NCBI GenBank assembly: GCA_031555955.1
Contig: JAVBTY010000013.1
Span: 1 to 11,815 of the forward strand
Source of the DNA: Azoarcus sp031555955
GTDB taxonomy: Bacteria; Pseudomonadota; Gammaproteobacteria; Burkholderiales; Rhodocyclaceae
Length of the DNA stretch: 11,815 bases
Direction of reading: 5' to 3'
The number at the start of each line of letters is the position of its first letter. Position 1 is the first letter of the stretch. The translations under genes and the position numbers were made by a program. Positions 1 through 5,918 of the stretch are shown here, piece by piece. Under the pieces are notes generated by a model that was not told the origin of the DNA, did not search any database, and saw only the letters and a list, made by a program, of their open reading frames with translations.

Positions 1-408
1 GAGGCGGTCGAAGACCTCCTGCCGCTGCTCGGGGGCGACGATGAGCTTTATGCTAGACTCGCGCCCCTGATTACCGTCGACTCCGGCAGCGCGCAGGTCA
101 ATCCTTTGGCCGCTCCCGCCGATGTGCTGACGGTGCTCGCCAGGGGCGATCATGAACTCGCGGCCCGGATCAGCGCGGCGAGAGAGACGGGCGGAACGCT
201 CGCGGACACCACGGCGCTGCCGCCGGAACATACCGGGCGCGCAACGGCATCGCAGTACCGGCTTGAGGCCCATGTTCCTCTGGATGATGGCGGCATGGTG
301 CTGCGGGTGCGGACTGCCGATCTGGGCGGCGCGGCGGAAGACGGAACGCCGTGGCGGATATTGGATGCGCGCAGCATGGCCCGGCCTGCCGCGCGCCAGC
401 TTGACTGA
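1..408 (+). CDS. gspK: T2SS minor pseudopilin GspK, C-terminal part (5' end outside window)
   Basis: The frame is open from base 1 and stops with TGA at 406-408, giving 135 residues. The segment LITVDSGSAQVNPLAAPADV (about residues 23-42) matches the conserved C-terminal part of GspK, where a 'T-V-S-G-x-V-N-x-N/P-x-A-P' stretch follows the SAM-like helical domain. GspK caps the tip of the T2SS pseudopilus with GspI and GspJ in the periplasm. The end of the protein (YRLEAHVPLDDGGMVLRVR, then a short strand) fits the usual last beta-strands of the family. gspL starts 11 bases downstream, and the order K-L-M-N-D supports the call. The N-terminal methylation motif and membrane helix lie outside the window, so the start cannot be judged. 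Confidence 0.85.
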   Translation, partial: EAVEDLLPLLGGDDELYARLAPLITVDSGSAQVNPLAAPADVLTVLARGDHELAARISAARETGGTLADTTALPPEHTGRATASQYRLEAHVPLDDGGMVLRVRTADLGGAAEDGTPWRILDARSMARPAARQLD

Positions 409-419
409 ACTAACGGCGA

Positions 420-1475
420 ATGCAGCTAAACCGCAACGATCTCCGGCTTTTCGGCCTCGACCTTGTCGCGGCGCGCGATTATCTTCGCGCGGGCTGGAGC
501 GAGGCCATGCGCTGGCCGCTGTTCGCCTGGCTGACGCCGTCCGGCCCTGTGCGCTTCATCCGCGCTGACGGGCAGGAAGAAATCTGGCAGGGCGGACGCC
601 GCGCCGCGGCGGCGAAAAACGATGCGCCGCCTCCCTTCGCCGCGCTCGAAATCCCCGAAGACCGGCTGCTGCGCCGCCGTCTCACCCTTCCGGCGATGCC
701 CGAAGCCGAACTCGCCGCCGCCGCCGCGCTCGATGCGCGCGCCGCCAGCCCTTTTCCCGCCGAAGACCTGCTGTGCGGCCACGCCGTTGCGGCGCTCCCC
801 GGCGGGCGCTGCGAAGTCGAACTGGTCATGGCCTCTCGCGCGCAGGCCGACCGCTTTCTGCAGAAGATGGCGCAGGCCGCCAGCGGGGCCGCGCCCGAAA
901 AAAACACGTCCGAACTCTGGGCCGCCTCCTCGCTGCCGAACCAGCCTCCGATCATTTTTCCCGGCTATGGCGAAACCCTGCGGCTGAAGAGCGCGGCGCG
1001 CAGCCGGCGGGGCGTGCTCGCGCTGCTCGCGCTGCTTTCCCTCCTGCTCTGCGCCATCGCCGTTACCCCCACCGCCCAGCTGCGCGCGCGCGCTATCGCC
1101 GCGCAACATGGCTATAACGTCCTGCATGAGCAGGTCCAGCCCTCGGTCCGCGCGCGCGAACAGCTTGTCGCCGCCAGGGAGCGTCTGGATTCCGCGCGCG
1201 AAATCCTCGCGGCCCGCGCCAGCGTCCTGCCCGCGCTCGATCTGGTGACCCGCCTGCTGCCGGACGACACCGTGCTCACCCGTTTCGAAGTGCAGGGCAG
1301 CGTCGTCCGCCTCGCCGGGCAAACGGACAACTCCGCCAATCTCATGCAGGCGCTGGGCTCGCATCCCGGCCTGCGCGACGTGCGCGCGCCCTCGGCCGCG
1401 ACACGCCCGCCCGGCGCGGCGAAGGAAAGTTTCTCCCTCGAATTCACCGTGCTCCCGGAGGCGTTCGCGTCATGA
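420..1475 (+). CDS. gspL: T2SS inner-membrane platform protein GspL
   Basis: The protein has 351 residues. The N-terminal part (about 1-195) is cytoplasmic and begins LRLFGLDL, in the manner of the actin-like GspL domain that recruits the GspE ATPase. A single membrane helix lies at about 197-217 (GVLALLALLSLLLCAIAV), preceded by the basic stretch SAARSRR. The periplasmic part (about 218-351) has an Arg/Ala/Glu-rich coiled coil (about 225-270), then a small ferredoxin-like PilN/GspL domain containing LLPDDTVLTRFEVQGSVVRL. It is shorter than Klebsiella PulL (about 400 residues), as in xps-type systems. The ATG at 420 has only a weak GGCGA upstream, so coupling to gspK is likely. Its end overlaps the gspM start by 4 bases (ATGA at 1472). 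Sequence identity in this family is low; the call rests on topology and gene order as well as motifs. Confidence 0.85.
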   Translation: MQLNRNDLRLFGLDLVAARDYLRAGWSEAMRWPLFAWLTPSGPVRFIRADGQEEIWQGGRRAAAAKNDAPPPFAALEIPEDRLLRRRLTLPAMPEAELAAAAALDARAASPFPAEDLLCGHAVAALPGGRCEVELVMASRAQADRFLQKMAQAASGAAPEKNTSELWAASSLPNQPPIIFPGYGETLRLKSAARSRRGVLALLALLSLLLCAIAVTPTAQLRARAIAAQHGYNVLHEQVQPSVRAREQLVAARERLDSAREILAARASVLPALDLVTRLLPDDTVLTRFEVQGSVVRLAGQTDNSANLMQALGSHPGLRDVRAPSAATRPPGAAKESFSLEFTVLPEAFAS

Positions 1476-2026
1476 CGATGCCGCGCCTCAGCCGCGCCGG
1501 GGTCAGCGTATCGCTTACGCTGCTGGCCCTCCTGCTGCCGCTGGCGCTGGCGGCCTCCTGGGTTGTAAACAAGCACCGCTGGGCGGAAGAAAGACTGGCC
1601 GAACTCGAACCCCGCCATGCGCGCCTTCTCGGCCTGCAGCGCGCCGCGCCGCAGCTCCGGCAGGCCGCGGACGCCGCCGCCGCGCGGCTTGCGCAATTCG
1701 CTTACCCGGCGGGGCAGGACGCCACCCATGTCGGCAATACCGCGCAGCAGCATGCCCGGCGCGTTTTCGAGGATGCTGGCCTCACCGTCGTCAGCAGCCA
1801 GGTGCTGGCCCCGTCGGTTGAAAAAGGGTACGACCGTCTTGCCATCTCTTTCCGGCTCGAAGGCGCGCTGCCCGCCGTCCAGGCCGCGCTGCGCGCGCTG
1901 TCCGCCGAAAAGCCCGCCCTGTCGGTCGAAAGCTTCACGCTCCAGACCCTCGGCGGGGTGAAAAGCGACGTTGCGCAGCGGCTCACCTGCCAGCTCACCG
2001 TCTCCGTTCTGCGCGTGCGCTCATGA
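1472..2026 (+). CDS. gspM: T2SS platform protein GspM (short XpsM-like type)
   Basis: The protein has 184 residues. It has a short cytoplasmic N-terminus, one membrane helix at about 11-32 (VSVSLTLLALLLPLALAASW), a periplasmic helical segment (about 34-85) and a small alpha/beta domain (about 90-184). That domain contains HARRVFEDAGLTVVSSQVL and RLAISFRLEGALPAVQAALR, typical of the ferredoxin-like fold of the GspM subtype-b family. GspM pairs with GspL in the inner-membrane platform. The ATG lies in an ATGA overlap with the gspL stop, and its own stop overlaps the next start in the same way. No catalytic residues are expected. A GTG or later start is unlikely because it would remove the membrane helix. 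Confidence 0.8.
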   Translation: MTMPRLSRAGVSVSLTLLALLLPLALAASWVVNKHRWAEERLAELEPRHARLLGLQRAAPQLRQAADAAAARLAQFAYPAGQDATHVGNTAQQHARRVFEDAGLTVVSSQVLAPSVEKGYDRLAISFRLEGALPAVQAALRALSAEKPALSVESFTLQTLGGVKSDVAQRLTCQLTVSVLRVRS

Positions 2027-2757
2027 AAGCATCGCCCATAACCGTTCTTGGCGTGCTCTGCATCGTTTTCGCGCTGGCGCTGGCCGCGCTCTGGTCTGGC
2101 GCGGGCGGGCGCTGGGAACCGCCCGCCGCCGTCCTGCCCGATCTTGCCGTTCCCGAAGCTGAAAAAACCGCTGCTGTCGCGGCGGATCACTACCAGGCCA
2201 TACTCGACCGCCCCCTTTTTGCCCCCAGCCGCCGCCCGCCGCCTGCCGCGGCTGTCGCGGATGAAACCGGCGGCCAGCCCGCCCCCGATCCTTTCCGGGA
2301 TGTGCGCCTCTACGGCCTGTTCGACAGCGGCCAGACGGGCGGCGCCATCGTCAGCATTGGCGGAGCAAAACCGAAGCGCGTCCATTTCGGCGAAAAAATC
2401 GGCGACTGGACCCTGCGTTCCATCAATGCGCGCGAGCTGGTCCTGTCGCGCGGCGACAACAACGGAACCGGCGCGGAAACCCGCACGCTGCGCCTTGCCT
2501 GGGCCGTATCCAGCCAGAAACCGTCCGCGCCCGCGCCGGAATCTCCTGCGTCCGCCGCACCCGCGCAGGGCGCAGCCGCCCAGTCCGCCGCCGCGCAGGC
2601 TGCCGCAGCTGCACAGACCTCCGCCCCGGCAGCGCCCGCATCCGCGCCGCCTGCCGCTTTAACCCCCCAGCAGCGTATCGAAGAAATCGCGCGCGAACGC
2701 CTCATCCAGCGCAACAAATTACGCGCGGAGCATGGATTGCCGCCCATCAGCCAATGA
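2023..2757 (+). CDS. gspN: T2SS GspC/XpsN-like protein (HR domain, no PDZ)
   Basis: The protein has 244 residues. One membrane helix lies at about 6-24 (ITVLGVLCIVFALALAALW). A periplasmic linker contains ILDRPLFAPSRRPP (about 60-73), the 'RPLF-SRRP' signature seen before the homology region of GspC and XpsN proteins. The HR-like beta domain follows at about 89-160 (FRDVRLYGLFDSGQTGGAIV, HFGEKIGDWTLRSI). In T2SS this domain contacts the N0 domain of the GspD secretin and joins the inner- and outer-membrane parts. There is no PDZ domain; instead there is an Ala/Pro/Gln linker (about 168-212) and a charged helix ending at EHGLPPISQ. The position between gspM and gspD matches xpsN, whose product does the job of GspC, so the symbol follows gene order. 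It is joined to both neighbours by ATGA overlaps. Confidence 0.75.
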   Translation: MKASPITVLGVLCIVFALALAALWSGAGGRWEPPAAVLPDLAVPEAEKTAAVAADHYQAILDRPLFAPSRRPPPAAAVADETGGQPAPDPFRDVRLYGLFDSGQTGGAIVSIGGAKPKRVHFGEKIGDWTLRSINARELVLSRGDNNGTGAETRTLRLAWAVSSQKPSAPAPESPASAAPAQGAAAQSAAAQAAAAAQTSAPAAPASAPPAALTPQQRIEEIARERLIQRNKLRAEHGLPPISQ

Positions 2758-5279
2758 ATACGACCCTGTCCGTTCTTTCCCGCCTCCTGCCGGTTCTGTT
2801 CTGCCTCGCCGCTTCTTTCGCGCGGGCTGAAGATTTCACCATCGGCCAGCTCTCGCTCGAATCGCAGTCGCCCGCTCCGGTTCAGGAAGCCGACATCGAC
2901 CCCGTCGAGCCCGCAACCCCGCCCCCCGCGCCGGGTGGCGGCGTATTCATGCAGAAGCGCGCTGCCCCCGCCGCGCCCGCAAGCGCGGCTTCTGCCCCGG
3001 CGGCGGACGATGCCCCCGCCGCCGAACCGCGCATCCTGCGCGGCAACGACCGCGTGCTGGGCCCCGCGCCGCGCGTCGCGCCCATTACCGGCCCGGCGAC
3101 CGCGCTCCGCTTCGAGGAAGCCCCCATCACCGAAGTCGTCCATACCGTTTTCGGCGAAATCGTCAAGGCGGATTACGTCATTCACCCGCCGGTATCCGGC
3201 GCCATCACGCTTTCCACCCGCGCGGCCATTCCGCCCGACCAGATACTGCTGCTGCTCGAAGCCACCCTCCAGGCCAACGGCGTTGTACTCGCCCGCGACA
3301 GCCGGGGCATCTACCACATCGGCAAGCCCGACGTGCTGCGCGGCATCGTCTCGCCTCCCCGCCGCGTCGGCAGCGGCCCCCTGCCGCCGGGCTACGGCAC
3401 CGTGATCGTTCCGCTCCAGTTCGTTGGCGCGGCGGAAATGGCCGAAATCCTGCGCCCCGTCGCGCCTGGCGAAGCCATCGTCCGCACCGACACCCTGCGC
3501 AACGTCCTCATTCTCGCCGGGACCCGCACCCAGATCGAAGGCTGGCTCGAACTCGTGTCCACGTTCGACGTCGACCTGCTCAAGGGCATGTCCGTCGGCG
3601 TATTCCCGCTCAAATACGCCAGCGTCAGCGAAGTTCAGGCCGCGCTGCGCATGATGACCTCATCCCCGGCGGCCTCCACGCCTGCGGGCGCTGCCGCCGC
3701 CCCCGGCGCGGGCACCGGCGCCGCAGCCGCCGCCGCGCAGGCCGCCTCGCCCGCGCGGCTGCCCGAAAGCAACCCGCTGTACGGCGCGGTGCGCATCCTT
3801 CCCATCGAGCGCCTCAACAGCATTCTGGTGGTGACGCCGCGCGCCGCCTATCTCGACCAGGCCCGCGCCTGGATCGAACGGCTCGACCGCCCCAGCGACA
3901 ACGGCAACGATGTCCAGCTTTTCGTCTACCCGGTCCAGAACGGCTCCGCCCGCCATCTCGCCACCGTGCTCAACGGTATTTTCGGCGCGGAAGGCGGCAG
4001 AACAGCCGCCAGCGGCGCTACCGGCGTCACGCCCGGCGTGGGCGCTTCCACCGGCTCCACCTTCGGCACGGGCCGCCAGCGCATTGGCAGCGCCTTTGGC
4101 GGAGGCGGCGGTGCATTCAGCAGCGGCGCCTTCGGCAGCGGCTCGATGGGCAGCGGCGCATTCGGCGGTTCCTCCAGCAGCGCTTTCGGCGGCGCGCGCG
4201 GCAACGAAAGCGCCCAGCCCGGCGTTACCACCGTCGCTTCCGGGCCAGGCATCCGCATCGTCGCCGACGAAATCAACAACGCCATCCTTATCTACGGCAG
4301 CCGGGCCGAATACAACCGCATCGAAGCCAGCCTGCGCCGGCTCGACATCGCCCCCGTCCAGGTGCTGATCGAAGCCACCATCATCGAAGTCACCCTCAGC
4401 GACGAACTCAAATACGGCCTGCAATGGTTCTTCCAGGACAAGCTGCGCGACGGCTGGAAAGGCACGGGCGTTCTCAGCGACGTGGCGGGCGGCAGCCGCC
4501 TCGCCCTGCCTGGCGCGGGCTTCTCCTACTCCGTGCTCAACCCCTTTGGCGACATCCGCGCCGTGCTCAACGCCCTCGCCGACAAATCGCTCATCAAGGT
4601 CATCTCCAGCCCCTCGCTCATGGTGCTGGACAACCACCCCGCCGGCATCATCGTCGGCAACCAGCAGCCCGTCGAAACCGGCAGTTCCGTCTCCGATAGC
4701 GGCGTCATCTCCACCTCCATCCAGTACAAGGACACCGGCGTCGCCCTCAACGTCATCCCCTCCGTCAACGCGGGCAACATCGTCACCATGGACATCATCC
4801 AGTCCGTCACCGACGTGGGCGACCCCGACATCGCCACCAGCCAGCGCCCCTTCATGCAGCGCCAGATCAGCAGCAAGGTTGCCGTGCGCTCGAATGAAAC
4901 CCTGGTGCTCGGCGGCCTCATCCGCGACAACGACACCAACGGCCGCGCCGGCGTTCCCGTGCTGCACGATCTCCCCGTGCTCGGCCACCTGTTCGGCTCC
5001 ACCAGCCGCATGCGCGAGCGCACCGAGCTTATCGTCGTCATCACCCCGCGCGTCGTCCGCTCCGACCAGGACGTGCGCGACGTCAGCGACGAACTGCGCG
5101 AACGCATGAAAAGCCTCGCCACCTTCGACAGCGCCACGCTCCTCGGACGCCAGCCCGACCCGTCCCCCGCGCGGCGGCGCGCCGGTTCTGGCGACTTCGC
5201 ACCCGGCAACGTTACACCCGGCAACGTTACATCCGGAGATACTTCCGCAAACCCGCATGGAGAGCACGACCCGCAATGA
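2754..5279 (+). CDS. gspD: T2SS outer-membrane secretin GspD
   Basis: The protein has 841 residues and forms the multimeric outer-membrane channel of the T2SS. A signal peptide (1-25, ...SFARA|ED) fits signal peptidase I; the Cys at 17 does not sit in a lipobox. A Pro/Ala-rich stretch (about 38-110) precedes N0 (about 115-190), N1 (about 214-280), N2 (about 283-385, with an Ala/Gly insert near 302-335) and N3 (about 386-530, with a Gly/Ser/Phe insert near 440-485). The secretin core starts at V535 (VQVLIEATIIEV) and carries the family signature GVPVLHDLPVLGHLFG at 733-748, then ELIVVITPRVV. The C-terminal helix (VRDVSDELRERMKSL) resembles the S domain used for pilotin binding; a low-complexity tail with a duplicated PGNVT follows. 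The start overlaps the gspN stop (ATGA at 2754), and the stop overlaps the lipoprotein start. Confidence 0.97.
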   Translation: MNTTLSVLSRLLPVLFCLAASFARAEDFTIGQLSLESQSPAPVQEADIDPVEPATPPPAPGGGVFMQKRAAPAAPASAASAPAADDAPAAEPRILRGNDRVLGPAPRVAPITGPATALRFEEAPITEVVHTVFGEIVKADYVIHPPVSGAITLSTRAAIPPDQILLLLEATLQANGVVLARDSRGIYHIGKPDVLRGIVSPPRRVGSGPLPPGYGTVIVPLQFVGAAEMAEILRPVAPGEAIVRTDTLRNVLILAGTRTQIEGWLELVSTFDVDLLKGMSVGVFPLKYASVSEVQAALRMMTSSPAASTPAGAAAAPGAGTGAAAAAAQAASPARLPESNPLYGAVRILPIERLNSILVVTPRAAYLDQARAWIERLDRPSDNGNDVQLFVYPVQNGSARHLATVLNGIFGAEGGRTAASGATGVTPGVGASTGSTFGTGRQRIGSAFGGGGGAFSSGAFGSGSMGSGAFGGSSSSAFGGARGNESAQPGVTTVASGPGIRIVADEINNAILIYGSRAEYNRIEASLRRLDIAPVQVLIEATIIEVTLSDELKYGLQWFFQDKLRDGWKGTGVLSDVAGGSRLALPGAGFSYSVLNPFGDIRAVLNALADKSLIKVISSPSLMVLDNHPAGIIVGNQQPVETGSSVSDSGVISTSIQYKDTGVALNVIPSVNAGNIVTMDIIQSVTDVGDPDIATSQRPFMQRQISSKVAVRSNETLVLGGLIRDNDTNGRAGVPVLHDLPVLGHLFGSTSRMRERTELIVVITPRVVRSDQDVRDVSDELRERMKSLATFDSATLLGRQPDPSPARRRAGSGDFAPGNVTPGNVTSGDTSANPHGEHDPQ
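4081..4200 (+). repeat. Gly/Ser/Phe-rich low-complexity insert in the GspD N3 domain
   Basis: The bases encode about residues 443-484 of GspD as degenerate repeats around (S/G)AFG(G/S): SAFGGGGGAF, SGAFGSGSMG, SGAFGGSSSS, AFGGARG. At DNA level the unit is roughly 'agcggcgcattcggc' with many substitutions. The insert separates the first N3 strands (NDVQLFVYPVQNG) from the later ones (GPGIRIVADEINNAILIYGS), so it should form a flexible loop inside the secretin vestibule. Similar inserts at this site are known from other secretins of beta- and gammaproteobacteria. Confidence 0.7.
5201..5236 (+). repeat. 15-bp tandem direct repeat in the 3' end of gspD
   Basis: Two perfect copies of acccggcaacgttac (5201-5215 and 5216-5230) are followed by a degenerate start of a third (atccgg). 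Each unit contains the palindrome AACGTT and encodes PGNVT, so the tail reads PGNVT-PGNVT-SGD. Copy-number change would keep the frame. The repeat lies after the conserved secretin and S-like helix, in a disordered tail. Confidence 0.85.
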
Positions 5280-5737
5280 CAACCCCCGCTTCTCAAACCC
5301 TGCCCCCATCCCCGGCGCGGCGCGTCCGGTCCGGGCGTAACGCCGCGCGCGCGCTGTGCGCCGCCTTCGCCGCCTGCGGCCTGCTCGCCGCCTGCGCGGG
5401 CCTTTCCCCCGCCACGCCGGAAGAAGCCGTACAGAAACGCGCCCAGGCGCGCTGGAACGCGCTTCTTGCGGGCGAATGGGAAAAAGCCTATAGTTTTTCC
5501 GCTCCGTCATACCGGGCGCTCGTCGATTTCAACCGCTATCGTGGCCGTGTCGGCAACGCGGTGGGATGGACGGATGCCCAGGTCGTGTCGGTTGCCTGCG
5601 AGGCCGAAAGCTGTACCGCAAAAATCAGGATCGGCTTCAGACCCACGCTAAGACCGCGCGGCGAGGCAATGTCGACGCATGTGGACGAGAAGTGGATGGT
5701 GGAGGATGGCGACTGGTGGTGGAGCCAGCGTCCCTGA
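5276..5737 (+). CDS. Small lipoprotein of unknown function, last gene of the T2SS operon
   Basis: The protein has 153 residues. A basic, Pro-rich N-terminal stretch (RRVRSGRNAAR, 15-25) leads into a hydrophobic helix and a lipobox LLAAC with the lipidated Cys at 40. The mature part has about 114 residues. It opens with a helix (PEEAVQKRAQARWNALLAGE) and the motif EKAYSFSAPSYRALVDF, then beta strands ending in WMVEDGDWWWSQRP. Two close cysteines (ACEAESC) could form a disulfide. The helix-then-strand pattern with an 'A-W-x-A-L-L-x-G-x-W-x-K-A-Y' start resembles small NTF2-like folds, which is only an impression. The start ATG overlaps the gspD stop (ATGA), so it is co-translated with the secretin. 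This suggests a pilotin-like or accessory role, but it is not recognisably GspS or AspS. The unusually long n-region before the lipobox has no alternative ATG start. Confidence 0.8.
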   Translation: MTTPASQTLPPSPARRVRSGRNAARALCAAFAACGLLAACAGLSPATPEEAVQKRAQARWNALLAGEWEKAYSFSAPSYRALVDFNRYRGRVGNAVGWTDAQVVSVACEAESCTAKIRIGFRPTLRPRGEAMSTHVDEKWMVEDGDWWWSQRP

Positions 5738-5771
5738 AACGCAGAAGGGAGGAGCGCGTATCGGGTTGATT

Positions 5772-5797
5772 CAGGATCGTTGCTTTTTTGCAACCTG
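5772..5797. repeat. Inverted repeat with a T6 loop between the T2SS operon and the next promoter
   Basis: GTTGC (5779-5783), six T, GCAAC (5790-5794) forms a 5-bp stem. It can be extended by CAG/CTG (5772-5774 with 5795-5797) if GATC at 5775-5778 bulges out. The T run is in the loop rather than after the stem, so it is not a standard intrinsic terminator. A transcript-attenuating or protein-binding role is possible but unsupported. Confidence 0.35.
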
Positions 5798-5820
5798 GGA
5801 GGGTGGTTGGAATCCCGAAG

Positions 5821-5850
5821 TTGCATGTGGTTCAGATGCTGTGCTACTTT
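5821..5850 (+). promoter_or_regulatory. Candidate sigma70 promoter with extended -10 for the secreted-protein gene
   Basis: TTGCAT (-35, 5821-5826) and TACTTT (-10, 5845-5850) are separated by 18 bases. TG at 5842-5843 followed by one base gives the extended -10 form TGnTACTTT. Transcription would start near 5857, leaving a leader of about 62 bases before the ATG at 5919. The region is visibly less GC-rich than its surroundings. The assignment is by consensus match only. Confidence 0.6.
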
Positions 5851-5865
5851 CCGCGCTGCGTAATT

Positions 5866-5895
5866 CAACGAAAGAGTCGTTGCGCTTAAGCTTAA
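5866..5895 (+). promoter_or_regulatory. Structured 5' leader: stem-loop plus TTAAGCTTAA palindrome
   Basis: CAACGA (5866-5871) and TCGTTG (5877-5882) form a perfect 6-bp stem with loop AAGAG, starting about nine bases after the predicted transcript start. The 10-base perfect palindrome TTAAGCTTAA follows at 5886-5895. A hairpin this close to the 5' end is a known way to protect abundant envelope-protein mRNAs from RNase E; this use here is inferred. Confidence 0.5.
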
Positions 5896-5908
5896 ACGGA
5901 CTTTTCCT

Positions 5909-5913
5909 AGGAG
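5909..5913 (+). promoter_or_regulatory. Ribosome binding site AGGAG that fixes the start of the secreted protein
   Basis: AGGAG lies five bases before the ATG at 5919, in an A/T-rich context. It is the best Shine-Dalgarno match in the window and rules in favour of 5919 over the in-frame upstream ATG at 5679. Confidence 0.8.
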
Positions 5914-5918
5914 TCTTT

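Noticed and set aside
426..1364. 312-codon minus-strand frame opposite gspL
   Set aside because: It is Arg/Gly-rich without motifs, opposite a gene supported by topology and operon order.
3660..5510. 616-codon minus-strand frame opposite gspD
   Set aside because: It is Gly/Ala/Asp/Val-rich, has no domain, and is a shadow of the highly GC-biased gspD codons.
5745..5768. AAGGGAGGAG followed by an in-frame TTG at 5766
   Set aside because: Spacing of about 12 bases and a TTG start are poor, and AGGAG plus ATG at 5909-5921 leads directly into a signal peptide.
5772..5797. Hairpin as a terminator for the T2SS operon
   Set aside because: The T run is in the loop, the stem is short and bulged, and no T tract follows it.
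5679..5918. Upstream in-frame ATG that would lengthen the secreted protein by 80 residues
   Set aside because: It lies inside the lipoprotein gene, spans the promoter and leader, lacks a ribosome site, and would bury the signal peptide.
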